45,586 nt of DNA from Candidatus Peregrinibacteria bacterium (GTDB lineage Bacteria > Patescibacteriota > Gracilibacteria > UBA1369 > JACRIC01), in assembly GCA_016188705.1 (NCBI GenBank), contig JACPHH010000003.1:1-45586 (forward strand), written 5' to 3'. The notes under the pieces were generated by a model that worked only from the letters and a program-made list of their open reading frames with translations, was not told the origin of the DNA and did no database searches. Each line of letters opens with the position of its first letter. Position 1 is the stretch's first letter. Shown in pieces: positions 17,752 to 25,502 of the stretch. Both the position numbers and the translations under genes were made by a program.

Positions 17752-18675
17752 ATGGAACAAAAAAAAGTGACATTCAAGGGCTTGCAATGGACTAATATTA
17801 TAGCTCCGGATAAGGAAACGACGGAATATTTGCGAAATACTTACCGCTTTCACGAACTCGATCTTGAGGATTGTCTTTCCGAAACGCAGCGATCAAAGAT
17901 CGACGAATATGAAAAATACCTTTTTATCGTACTCCATTTCCCGGTATTTCATCCCAAAAAAAAGCTTACTGATACCGCCGAAGTTGATATTTTTGTCGGC
18001 CAAAATTATATCATCACACTGCATGACGGCAATATAAAGGCTTTGAACGAACTTTTTCAGAATGTCCAGGAAAAACTTGCGTCACGAAAAAAACTCATGT
18101 CGCAAGGCGCAGGCTTTCTTCTCTATGAAATTACGAGTGAACTTTTTAAGGCCTGTTTTCCATTGCTCGATGCCATTGAGGATGAAATCGGCGTGGTTGA
18201 AAATGATGTTTTTGGAGAAGAAGTACATCACCGCGACATGCTGCAAGACATCATGAGATTGAAAAAAAATATCCTTACATTTTATAGAATTATCGTGCCG
18301 CAAAGAGCGGTCGTGGCTCAATTGGAGCACAAAAATAAAAAATTTCTTCCAAAAGATCTTGAAGTATATTTTGACGACATCGTGGATCAGATTGAAAAAA
18401 TGTATAACACTCTTGAAAATTTTAAAGCGCTCGTACAAAACCTCCACGATACGAATGAATCGATTATTTCCCACAATACCAATAAAGTAATGAAAGTTTT
18501 GACCATTTTTTCCGTTATCCTCCTTCCAATGAATCTTATCGCAAGTATTTACGGCATGAATTTAGCACGACTTCCCTACTCTGAAAATCCAATGGCGTTT
18601 TACTTGTTCCTTTTGGGAATGGCTGTGCTTGCCCTCACCATGTTTGTTTTTTTCCGTTATAAAAAATGGCTTTGA
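17752..18675 (+). CDS. corA: CorA-family divalent metal transporter
   Basis: Inner-membrane channel for Mg2+ (or Co2+/Ni2+), 307 residues. A long cytoplasmic N-terminal domain is followed by the stalk helix and two C-terminal transmembrane helices. The family signature YGMN sits at about residues 266-269 at the end of TM1 (LLPMNLIASIYGMNLA), and the C-terminus ends with the basic FFRYKKWL. The usual acidic/aromatic loop after GMN is replaced by LARLPYSENP. The ATG at 17752 fits the family length. It lies downstream of the palindrome, with no clear promoter seen. Confidence 0.93.
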   Translation: MEQKKVTFKGLQWTNIIAPDKETTEYLRNTYRFHELDLEDCLSETQRSKIDEYEKYLFIVLHFPVFHPKKKLTDTAEVDIFVGQNYIITLHDGNIKALNELFQNVQEKLASRKKLMSQGAGFLLYEITSELFKACFPLLDAIEDEIGVVENDVFGEEVHHRDMLQDIMRLKKNILTFYRIIVPQRAVVAQLEHKNKKFLPKDLEVYFDDIVDQIEKMYNTLENFKALVQNLHDTNESIISHNTNKVMKVLTIFSVILLPMNLIASIYGMNLARLPYSENPMAFYLFLLGMAVLALTMFVFFRYKKWL

Positions 18676-18701
18676 TCAAGCGCGGTATTTTTTATAATCG
18701 C

Positions 18702-18745
18702 CACATTGCTTCAAAAAAAGCCGTGGGCAGTTACCACATTTCGAC
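18702..18745. repeat. GTGGGCAGTTACC family, copy C
   Basis: ACATTGCTTC, a run of seven A, then GCCGTGGGCAGTTACC. This matches the tail of copy A at 11642-11673 nearly base for base. It lies between corA and rpsO. Confidence 0.6.
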
Positions 18746-18832
18746 TTGCCTTGTTTAGCAATCTTTGATAAAGTATCTTTCGGTAAAGAGTGCATAGAAA
18801 TTTCTTCAATATACTTTATTTAACTTTCATTA

Positions 18833-19096
18833 ATGAAACGCGCTAAAAAAAAGACTGTCATCGATTCATTTAAAACCCATATAAAAGATACAGGATCACC
18901 TCAAGTACAGATAGCGATTCTGAGCGAAAGAATTAAAGAACTTTCAAAACACCTCGAAACGCATCCAAAAGATCACCACTCCAGACGCGGACTGCTTGGA
19001 ATTGTCGGCAGGAGAAGGAAACTTTTGAATTATCTTAAAAATGTCGATAAGGAAACTTACGACGCATACGTCGATAAACTGAAACTTGAAAAATAA
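18833..19096 (+). CDS. rpsO: Ribosomal protein S15
   Basis: Binds 16S rRNA and helps assemble the small-subunit platform. The 87-residue length and the conserved [16 protein letters not shown] (about 21-36), HHSRRGLL and [10 protein letters not shown] match the S15 family over its whole length. The gene overlaps pnp by one base (TAATG), the classic rpsO-pnp pair whose expression is often balanced by S15 and PNPase themselves. Confidence 0.98.
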   Translation: MKRAKKKTVIDSFKTHIKDTGSPQVQIAILSERIKELSKHLETHPKDHHSRRGLLGIVGRRRKLLNYLKNVDKETYDAYVDKLKLEK

Positions 19097-21318
19097 TGAT
19101 GGAATCGAAAAAACATGTCTCTCTCGAACTCGCAGGAAGAACTTTTTCGTTTGAAACCGGCGAACTCGCGACTCAATCGGATGGATCTGTTGTCGCCATT
19201 CTTGGTGACACCATAGTCATCGCGAACGCCAATATGAAAGAAACCGCTAATGAAAACGCGGATTTTTTTCCAATGATGGTGGATTACGAAGAACGATTTT
19301 ACGCTACGGGAAAAATAAGCGGCAGCCGTTTTATTAAACGTGAAGGCAGACCTTCGGAAAATGCCATTTTGACATCACGACTTATTGATCGACCTCTCCG
19401 ACCGCTGTTTCCTAAAGGCATGGTGAACGACGTGCAAATACTTTGCACGGTGCTTTCAGCTGACATGGAAGTTGATCCTGGCACAACGGCAATCAACGCA
19501 GCTTCGGCGGCCCTGACCATTTCGGGTATTCCTTTTATGGGACCGATTGGAGCGGTACGAGTCGGCTATATAACGGACTCGGAAGGGCAAAAAAAGCTCG
19601 TCGTGAATCCAAGCTATGAAGAAGTGGAAAAAGGTTTGTTGAATTTGGTTGTCGCCGGCACGATTGACGCGATAACCATGGTTGAAGCCGGAGCCAATGA
19701 GGTTTCTGAAGATATTATGGTGGAAGCTATGGGTTTGGCTCATGAAGAAATTCGTAAAATATGCCAGCTTCAGCTTGAACTCAAAGATATGGTGAAGCCT
19801 GAAACCAAAAATATTACGGTAAAAATAATGCCGGAAGAAGTGAAAATCGCAGTAAAATCAGCCGTGGAACATGAAATGCTTGATTCGGTCGGTGGAAAAA
19901 CGAAAAAAGAAACAAAAAAGAAGATACAAGCTCTTGAAAAAAATATTCTTGAAAAATACGCGAAAGAAATAGAAGAAGAAAAATTTAAAGAATCTGATAT
20001 AAAAAATGCCATTCAGGAACTTTTGGAAGAAAGGATGCGGGAGAATATTTTGGAACGCGGCATACGAATTGATGGCCGAAAGCTCAATGAAATTCGCACA
20101 CTCAAGATAAAAACAGGACTGCTTCCCCGAACGCATGGTTCAGCGCTTTTCCAACGGGGAGAAACGCAGGCTTTGACCATAACGACGCTGGGATCACCTG
20201 GCGCGGCTCAAATTATTGATACAATGTCTGAAGATTCGGTGAAGCGTTACATGCATCATTACAATTTTCCACCGTATTCAGTAGGAGAAGTACGTCCGAT
20301 GCGAGGCACTTCGCGTCGCGAAATCGGGCATGGCAATCTCGCGGAACGGGCTCTTTTGCCGATGATTCCTCCAAAGGAGGAATTTCCTTATACCATGCGT
20401 ATGGTTTCGGAAATTCTCACGTGTAACGGTTCAAGTTCGATGGCATCGATTTGCGGATCCTCTCTTTCACTCATGGACGCGGGAGTTCCGATAAAAAAAC
20501 CTGTCGCTGGAATCGCCATGGGTCTTATTACGGATAAAAATTTCGGGCAAAACGGAAAAGGCAGTTACAAAATTTTGACGGATATTCAAGGATTGGAAGA
20601 TTTTGCCGGCGATATGGATTTTAAAGTGGGTGGAACCGTTGATGGCATTACGGCGCTTCAGATGGATATTAAGGTAAAGGGAATATCACTCGAAATTTTA
20701 AAACAAGCTTTACAGGCAGCGAAAGAAGCGCGGCTTGCCATTCTTGATGCCATGACGCAGGTTATCGCAAAACCAAAAAGCGAACTTTCGCCCTATGCTC
20801 CTCTTATTATTTCACATCGAATTCAGCCTTCGCAGATACGCGAGGTTATTGGAAAAGGCGGCGAGACCATTCAAAAAATTATTGAAGAAACAGGAGCTGA
20901 AATTGATATTGAAGATGATGGACTTGTGATGATTACCGCGACAAATCAAGAAAGCGGACAAAAAGCTCTGACCATTATTAAAAATATCACCTATACGCCA
21001 CAGGCAGGAGAAGTGTTTGAAGGAAAGGTAACGCGGATCATGGAATTTGGCGCGTTTGTTGAATTCCTTCCTGGAAAAGAAGGCCTCGTTCATATTTCTG
21101 AAATTGCTCCGTTTAGAATCAATCGAGTAGAAGATAAGGTGAAACTCGGTGACCGCGTGAAAGTAAAACTTATTGAGAGAGACGAACAGGGTCGTTATAA
21201 TCTTTCCATGAAAGCGCTTCTTCCAAAAGGACCTCCTCCGACGCAAGGTGATTTCGATCGAGGTCAAGAAGACCGCGGTCCTCATAATCGAAGACCATTT
21301 CCAGGAAAACGGTTTTAA
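19096..21318 (+). CDS. pnp: Polyribonucleotide nucleotidyltransferase (PNPase)
   Basis: 3'-to-5' phosphorolytic exoribonuclease acting in RNA turnover; 740 residues. The order is RNase PH-like domain 1 (about 10-145, with REGRPSENAILTSRLIDRP), a helical linker (about 230-320, Lys/Glu-rich), RNase PH-like domain 2 (about 325-555), a KH domain (about 575-630, VIGKGGETIQKI) and an S1 domain (about 635-705, GKVTRIMEFGAFVEFLPG). Domain 2 holds RGTSRREIGHGNLAERAL and DMDFKVGGT with the catalytic acidic residues. The tail is Pro/Arg/Asp-rich. Start codons are two tandem ATGs at the end of rpsO. Confidence 0.98.
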   Translation: MMESKKHVSLELAGRTFSFETGELATQSDGSVVAILGDTIVIANANMKETANENADFFPMMVDYEERFYATGKISGSRFIKREGRPSENAILTSRLIDRPLRPLFPKGMVNDVQILCTVLSADMEVDPGTTAINAASAALTISGIPFMGPIGAVRVGYITDSEGQKKLVVNPSYEEVEKGLLNLVVAGTIDAITMVEAGANEVSEDIMVEAMGLAHEEIRKICQLQLELKDMVKPETKNITVKIMPEEVKIAVKSAVEHEMLDSVGGKTKKETKKKIQALEKNILEKYAKEIEEEKFKESDIKNAIQELLEERMRENILERGIRIDGRKLNEIRTLKIKTGLLPRTHGSALFQRGETQALTITTLGSPGAAQIIDTMSEDSVKRYMHHYNFPPYSVGEVRPMRGTSRREIGHGNLAERALLPMIPPKEEFPYTMRMVSEILTCNGSSSMASICGSSLSLMDAGVPIKKPVAGIAMGLITDKNFGQNGKGSYKILTDIQGLEDFAGDMDFKVGGTVDGITALQMDIKVKGISLEILKQALQAAKEARLAILDAMTQVIAKPKSELSPYAPLIISHRIQPSQIREVIGKGGETIQKIIEETGAEIDIEDDGLVMITATNQESGQKALTIIKNITYTPQAGEVFEGKVTRIMEFGAFVEFLPGKEGLVHISEIAPFRINRVEDKVKLGDRVKVKLIERDEQGRYNLSMKALLPKGPPPTQGDFDRGQEDRGPHNRRPFPGKRF

Positions 21319-21854
21319 AAAAGGCCTTCAAAACTTCTTGATAAGAGAAATGTTAAAGACCTTTTAACCGCGACAAACTGTAGTATTACACTCAAAAATA
21401 TTACAACCAACCAGATGAATGGATGGGATAAATACGTTACCACATACACTTACCGATGAAGGTAGGAGTATGAAAGATAAGCAATACTTAAACGATGAAA
21501 ATGAAGGAAAAAAACCAGTGAAGGTTTCTTAAGAACCGCATAACATCGATAAAGCATCTTAAGAAGCGCAGATACCCAATTTGTCGAGGAGCGAACTCCA
21601 GAATCCTAAACTTTTGAGGGTCTAAAATTCTATTGTTCATATAAGTATATCAATATATTTTAAGTATGTCAAGTGTAATTTTTCAACAAAATATACGATA
21701 ATTGCAAAACATCATTTTCTTGATTACAATTCATAGTGTACTTTTTTATGATAATGTATTTTTACGGTAATTATTTTCAAAATAATTACCCATAGAATTT
21801 TTTCACGGTATTTTTTTTTGTACAGTTATTTTTCTCAAGTACATAGTAACATAA
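21319..21854. other. Non-coding region between pnp and tRNA-Gly
   Basis: No gene is seen in these 536 bp. TCTTAAGAA-CGCA occurs twice, 30 bp apart (21526-21539 and 21556-21569). The first is part of a near palindrome GGTTTCTTAAGAACC. The right half is very AT-rich and ends in the tRNA promoter. No convincing pnp terminator hairpin was found. Confidence 0.5.
21818..21845 (+). promoter_or_regulatory. Candidate promoter of tRNA-Gly
   Basis: TTGTAC (21818-21823), a 16-bp spacer and TACATA (21840-21845) end nine bases before the first tRNA base, a usual spacing for a tRNA promoter. Confidence 0.45.
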
Positions 21855-21929
21855 GCGGGTATAGTATAGTGGCTATTATGCGGCCTTGCCAAGGCCGAGA
21901 TACGGGTTCGAATCCCGTTACCCGCTCCA
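21855..21929 (+). tRNA. tRNA-Gly (anticodon GCC), CCA encoded
   Basis: The cloverleaf can be drawn completely. The acceptor stem is GCGGGTA/TACCCGC. The anticodon stem is CGGCC/GGCCG around loop TTGCCAA, with anticodon GCC. The T arm is CGGG-TTCGAAT-CCCG. A discriminator T is followed by CCA at 21927-21929, so the 3' end is encoded in the DNA. It reads GGC and GGU glycine codons. Confidence 0.97.
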
Positions 21930-22531
21930 AACAGTAAATCGCGATTTTTCGGACGCGGCTGCCCACGGAAAACTCAATTCCACGGCGGCTTTTTGGCTTC
22001 GGATGTGGAAGTTCGAGCCAATTTTTTGCAGAAAGCTCCGCTTTTCTTCCGTGATCGTGATCAGTTCAGGTATTTGGCTGCACACATTGAATAGTGTATG
22101 CAATTTGATAGCTCATTTCTCCCTACGAAATTTTGCCCATGGAAAGATGGAAAGGCATAAATCAATAGTCGTGGAATCGAGAGCGTACAGATCATTTTTG
22201 AAGAAAAATGATGCTGTCCCAAAACGAAGCATTTGGCATTTTTTGAGGACTTCTTAGAAGAGTGATGAGTAGATTAGATATGGCCTCGTTTAAAATCTTA
22301 ACGGGACAGTACTGATATTCACCCATGCTATTAGCTAAAGAGCCATAAGAAACTTGAATTTATACTTTCCATTATTCCATACAAAGGAGACTCCTCTTGG
22401 GTAGAACCGACTATTCTCGAAATCAAGAGATGTTTAAACGGCAAAAATCCTCCAAAGTCTAATCGCCCCTGAATGTGAGTATTGTACATATCGTGCTGGT
22501 TTCGAATGAAGTTTTAGTGTAAATTAAGTCC
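21930..22531. other. Non-coding or decayed region
   Basis: No recognisable gene is seen in these 602 bp. One weak feature is an inverted pair CTGTCCC (about 22213) and GGGACAG (about 22303), about 95 bp apart, which could mark the ends of a small decayed insertion. An open frame overlapping the tRNA is not credible because it starts inside the tRNA. Confidence 0.4.
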
Positions 22532-23005
22532 ATGAATAAAATGAGCATTCCCAAATTAATCTTTTCAATCGCTATCTGTCAGGCGGCAGGAATAGTGGGA
22601 TCATTATTTACCGCCCCAGCCATCCCAGGTTGGTATGCCAAACTAGATAAACCGGTTTTCAATCCACCTAATTGGATTTTCGGACCAGTTTGGATAATTT
22701 TATATCTATTGATTGGAATAGCTCTTTATTTGATATTAGTTGATAAGAACAAGAATAAAAAAATAGCATTATGGTTATTTGGGATTCAGCTTGTTCTGAA
22801 TAGTGTTTGGTCAATCATATTTTTTGGATTACAAAATCCATTTTACGCATTGATCGAACTTGTAATACTTTGGATAGCAGTTCTTCTTACTATTTGGCAA
22901 TTCTGGAAGATAAATGCAAAAGCAGGGGCATTGCTTTTGCCGTACATTGCTTGGGGAACATTTGCAATGGTGCTCAATTATTCGATTTGGCAGCTCAACT
23001 TTTAG
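22532..23005 (+). CDS. TspO/MBR family membrane protein
   Basis: A 157-residue tryptophan-rich membrane protein with five predicted helices, the normal TspO size. The family core is visible: PAIPGWYAKLDKPVFNPPNW, then GPVWIILYLLIG (about 31-62), then LNSVWSIIFFG and a Trp-rich last helix (WGTFAMVLNYSIWQLN). TspO proteins bind porphyrins and related ligands and affect stress and tetrapyrrole handling; the ligand here is unknown. A strong terminator follows 66 bp downstream. Confidence 0.95.
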   Translation: MNKMSIPKLIFSIAICQAAGIVGSLFTAPAIPGWYAKLDKPVFNPPNWIFGPVWIILYLLIGIALYLILVDKNKNKKIALWLFGIQLVLNSVWSIIFFGLQNPFYALIELVILWIAVLLTIWQFWKINAKAGALLLPYIAWGTFAMVLNYSIWQLNF

Positions 23006-23071
23006 AACCCACCCAGCCCACCCTGATTCCGCCTCGAAACAGGAGTTCTTTAGCCTGTTTCTTTTTCTTTC

Positions 23072-23109
23072 ACTGCGGCGCCCGAGAGGGGGAGGGCGCC
23101 GCAGTTTTT
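23072..23109 (+). terminator. Rho-independent terminator after the TspO gene
   Basis: A perfect 12-bp GC-rich stem, ACTGCGGCGCCC (23072-23083) and GGGCGCCGCAGT (23094-23105), is followed by TTTTT. It is the strongest terminator in the window. Confidence 0.9.
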
Positions 23110-23123
23110 GCAACCATTACTCA

Positions 23124-23153
23124 GGCGCGCGGTGGTCGGTCGCACCGCGCGCC
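23124..23153. repeat. GC-only hairpin
   Basis: GGCGCGCGGTG (23124-23134) and CACCGCGCGCC (23143-23153) form a perfect 11-bp stem with an 8-base loop and no T run. It follows the terminator by 15 bp. Confidence 0.75.
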
Positions 23154-23177
23154 GTAAGCAGCGTTTTGTAAAATTTT

Positions 23178-23197
23178 CATGGAGGCTAGCCTCCATG
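23178..23197. repeat. Perfect 20-bp palindrome
   Basis: A loopless perfect palindrome with centre GCTAGC and arms CATGGAG/CTCCATG. It could be a protein-binding site or a cruciform. Confidence 0.75.
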
Positions 23198-23240
23198 CTT
23201 GTCCTTGAAATAAGTTCTAACTTCTAAAATTTTTACAGAT

Positions 23241-23342
23241 GGAAGAGATGTATTTTGTTCAGTTCAAGGAACGACGACGAGAGTGTACCCAAAGGTACAT
23301 CGAGAAGGAGTGACGCGGAAATGGACAAAATACATCTCTTCC
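23241..23342. repeat. 102-bp inverted-repeat element (hairpin 4)
   Basis: Perfect 18-bp arms, GGAAGAGATGTATTTTGT (23241-23258) and its complement (23325-23342), enclose a core starting TTCAAGGAACGACGACGA. The apex is a small hairpin GTACC-CAAA-GGTAC (23285-23298). Confidence 0.8.
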
Positions 23343-23347
23343 CTTTG

Positions 23348-23450
23348 GGTTGGACGGAAAGATGTCCGTCTTCTTTGTTGCTCGTCGCTTATGGAGCACT
23401 GCTCCACCGCGCTCCTCGCGCCTTGAATCCAGACATCTTTCCGTCCAACC
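23348..23450. repeat. 103-bp inverted-repeat element (hairpin 5)
   Basis: Perfect 19-bp arms, GGTTGGACGGAAAGATGTC (23348-23366) and its complement (23432-23450), enclose an apex GGAGC-ACT-GCTCC (23393-23405). Read in reverse complement its core also begins TTCAAGG and includes AGCGACGAGC, like its neighbour and the palindrome at 17.4 kb. Confidence 0.8.
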
Positions 23451-23493
23451 ATCGCAAAAATTTTATATGAACACTGCTTAGAGCGATTTTGGT

Positions 23494-23522
23494 TTGACTT
23501 TTGCGATTCACTCAATTATCAT
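23494..23522 (+). promoter_or_regulatory. Promoter of the trp operon
   Basis: TTGACT (23494-23499), a 17-bp spacer and TATCAT (23517-23522) place the transcription start near 23529, about 20 nt before the trpR ATG. The 5' leader has no Shine-Dalgarno site. Confidence 0.65.
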
Positions 23523-23529
23523 ATTGATA

Positions 23530-23548
23530 TACTAGTACAAAAGTATAC
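23530..23548 (+). promoter_or_regulatory. Candidate TrpR operator
   Basis: TACTAGTA is a perfect palindrome at 23530-23537, followed by CAAAAGTATAC. It overlaps the predicted transcription start. The CTAG core is the same as in the E. coli trp operator half-sites, though only one CTAG is present. Autoregulation of trpR is inferred. Confidence 0.4.
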
Positions 23549-23812
23549 ATGGCTAATCACTTTGTTCATGAACTCGTTGAAACCATTCTTTCCTTGAAAA
23601 AGAAAGATATTGCTTTGGCTTTTTTACAAAATATTCTCACTCCTTCCGAGCTCGATGAAATAGCTACCAGATTACAAATTGTAAGGCTACTTAAAAAAGG
23701 CGTTCCGCAAAGAGAAGTGGCTAAAAAATTGGGGGTGAGCATTGGGACAGTAAGTCGTGGAGCAAGAGAGTTGAAATATGGGGCGCCAGGATTTAAACAG
23801 GTATTAAAATGA
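23549..23812 (+). CDS. trpR: TrpR-family trp operon repressor
   Basis: An 87-residue all-helical DNA-binding protein of the TrpR/YerC superfamily. Helices B-C carry ILTPSELDEIATRLQIVRLL (the Trp-binding region, with the conserved Arg), followed by the helix-turn-helix QREVAKKLGVSIGTVSRGA (about 52-70). TrpR binds tryptophan and blocks transcription. Its start and central part match E. coli and chlamydial TrpR better than YerC, and its position at the head of the trp operon supports the name. It is the first gene of the transcript. Its stop (TGA, 23810-23812) overlaps the start of the leader peptide, so the two are translationally linked. Confidence 0.87.
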   Translation: MANHFVHELVETILSLKKKDIALAFLQNILTPSELDEIATRLQIVRLLKKGVPQREVAKKLGVSIGTVSRGARELKYGAPGFKQVLK

Positions 23813-23871
23813 TGACAAGAAATAATAAAAATTGGTGGTGGATTAATACTTCAGAGCAATTGAGGCGTTAA
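23809..23871 (+). CDS. trpL: trp leader peptide with three consecutive Trp codons
   Basis: A 20-residue ORF (two ATGs in tandem at 23809 and 23812) reading MMTRNNKNWWWINTSEQLRR. Codons TGG-TGG-TGG are at 23833-23841. It ends 25 bp before the attenuator stem. Stalling of the ribosome at the Trp codons would leave 23860-23869 free to pair with the 5' arm of the terminator. Finishing the peptide would cover that segment and allow termination. This is the classical leader-peptide attenuation layout. Confidence 0.93.
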   Translation: MMTRNNKNWWWINTSEQLRR

Positions 23872-23923
23872 TTCAAATATGAATTTTAAACGTTAAACAC
23901 CTCGGTTGCTGAGGTGTTTTTTT
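23860..23923 (+). terminator. trp attenuator (antiterminator / terminator pair)
   Basis: The terminator is ACACCTC (23897-23903) paired with GAGGTGT (23911-23917), loop GGTTGCT, then a T run to 23923. The alternative partner of the 5' arm is GAGG-GTT at 23862-23869, inside the last leader-peptide codons, opposite AACACCTC with one mismatch. The two structures exclude each other. A possible TTG start for trpE at 23925 follows the T run directly and is unlikely to be used. Confidence 0.88.
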
Positions 23924-23969
23924 ATTGAGAAAATTATATGTATCAGGATTTTTTTTATTCAATTGTATT

Positions 23970-25502
23970 ATGATCAATTATCAAACTATCAATTCAGACT
24001 TATTAGAAGGTTCATGCGGATTTTCATATCAAGAGCCTCATAAAGTATTTACACGTTTGTACGGGACATATAGGTATAAATTTTTATTTGAATCAAAGGA
24101 TATTTCTTCTATTTATGGCAGATTAAGTTTAATCGGCATCGATCCTGTCTTAAGAGTTACAGGGAAAAAAGATACATTTTGCATAAAAGTACTCAATGAG
24201 CGTGGACAACTCTACTTAAAGCAATTCAATGATAAAGATTTTAAAATTTGCGACAGGTTCAAAATCTCAGAAAAAAGTGTTTCTGGAACGGTTTATAACC
24301 ATACAGCCCTTTTTGAGGAAACAGAAAGATCAAAAAGAAAAAACATCGCCCAGATCATGAGAATTATTTTGAAAAAGTTTGAAACCAAGCAGAAATCATT
24401 CCTCGGCCTTTATGGAGCCTTGAGTTACGATTTTATAAGATTATTTGAAGACATAGGACAAAGTACTCCTGAAAACGACGTGGATGATTTTACGTTATTC
24501 CTGTATGACACTTTTATATTTTTCGATCACCTGAAACAGACAAATAAAATCATTGCTTATAGAAAAAATACGCAAGAAGCGGAAAAGGATATCAATCTTA
24601 TTCAAGCAAAAATGAACCGCGAGGGAACAAGTAATATTTCTTACCGTATAAGCGACTCATGTTTTGAATTAAATCAAAAGCAATACCAAAATTTAGTGAA
24701 ATTGGCTAAAAAATATGCTGCTGAAGGAGAACTTTTTGAGGTTGTTTTTTCAAACGTTTTAAAGGCTTGTTTCAATGGCGATCCTTTTGCGTTGTATTTA
24801 AAATATCGTGATTCCAATCCTTCTCCTTATCTTTTCTATTTTGATTTTGGAAAAGAACAGCTCGTGGGTGCTTCTCCAGAAATGATGGTGAGATGTGAAA
24901 ATAAAATTGTGAGTTTACGGCCAATTTCAGGGACAGTTCAAAGAGGAAAAGACCCGATAGAAGATCACGAAAACATGCTTTCTTTATTATCTGATCCAAA
25001 AGAAAGGGCGGAATTAGATATGCTTATCGATCTTGGTAGAAATGATTTGAGCCGAGTTTGTGAGCCAGAAATACAAATCACCGATTACCGCTTCGTCGAA
25101 AAATATTCACGCGTAATGCACACAGTCGCCCATTTGTCAGGAAAATTAAGAAAAAGTTACACCGCGCTCGATGCTCTGATTGCTTGTTTGAACGCGGGAA
25201 CTTTGACCGGCGCTCCCAAAGTCGCAGCCATGAAAACAATTGAGAAACATGAAAAAGAACGCAGAGGTTACTATGGCGGAACCATCGGATATTTCACCTT
25301 TTCCGGCGATATGGATACCGGAATTATTATACGAACTGCTCATATTCGAGGACGTCAATTACGATTTCAAGTTGGGGCCACGCTGCTTTACGATTCAGTG
25401 CCTGAAAAAGAGTATACAGAAACGCTTAACAAAGCATCGGCGTTTTTAAATTGCAGTAGTAACTACGTTTTTCAGAAGTTCTCTAATAAATTCAACATAT
25501 GA
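23970..25502 (+). CDS. trpE: Anthranilate synthase component I
   Basis: Converts chorismate to anthranilate with the glutaminase TrpG; first committed step of tryptophan synthesis. Start set at the ATG at 23970 (510 residues); a TTG at 23925 abuts the attenuator. The N-terminal LFES (in FLFESKDIS) corresponds to the Trp feedback site LLES of E. coli TrpE, and GRLSLIGIDP follows. The C-terminal chorismate-binding core has GASPEMMVR, RPISGTVQRG, DLGRNDLSRVC, VMHTVAHLSG and LTGAPKVAAM. The last ~20 residues (NCSSNYVFQKFSNKFNI) are encoded by a dispersed repeat. ATGA overlap with trpG. Confidence 0.96.
   Translation: MINYQTINSDLLEGSCGFSYQEPHKVFTRLYGTYRYKFLFESKDISSIYGRLSLIGIDPVLRVTGKKDTFCIKVLNERGQLYLKQFNDKDFKICDRFKISEKSVSGTVYNHTALFEETERSKRKNIAQIMRIILKKFETKQKSFLGLYGALSYDFIRLFEDIGQSTPENDVDDFTLFLYDTFIFFDHLKQTNKIIAYRKNTQEAEKDINLIQAKMNREGTSNISYRISDSCFELNQKQYQNLVKLAKKYAAEGELFEVVFSNVLKACFNGDPFALYLKYRDSNPSPYLFYFDFGKEQLVGASPEMMVRCENKIVSLRPISGTVQRGKDPIEDHENMLSLLSDPKERAELDMLIDLGRNDLSRVCEPEIQITDYRFVEKYSRVMHTVAHLSGKLRKSYTALDALIACLNAGTLTGAPKVAAMKTIEKHEKERRGYYGGTIGYFTFSGDMDTGIIIRTAHIRGRQLRFQVGATLLYDSVPEKEYTETLNKASAFLNCSSNYVFQKFSNKFNI
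25448..25485 (-). repeat. Dispersed repeat inside the 3' end of trpE
   Basis: This 38-bp stretch matches the left arm of the argD/argB element (reverse complement of about 32878-32914) at about 32 of 37 positions, including TTGCAGTAGTAA and ACGTTTTTCAG. It encodes the final residues of TrpE. Confidence 0.75.

Noticed and set aside
21886-22257. 123-codon frame downstream of tRNA-Gly
   Set aside because: Its start is inside the tRNA gene and no family features are seen.
23241-23450. Integron attC sites
   Set aside because: Arms are perfect and unique to each element; the conserved attC core boxes and an integrase are not seen.
23255-23515. Frames of 71-83 codons over the hairpins at 23.2-23.5 kb
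   Set aside because: They are generated by the inverted repeats and run over the trp promoter; no protein-like features.
23925-23969. TTG start for trpE (15 extra codons)
   Set aside because: It begins directly after the attenuator T run with no space for a binding site; the ATG at 23970 fits the family.
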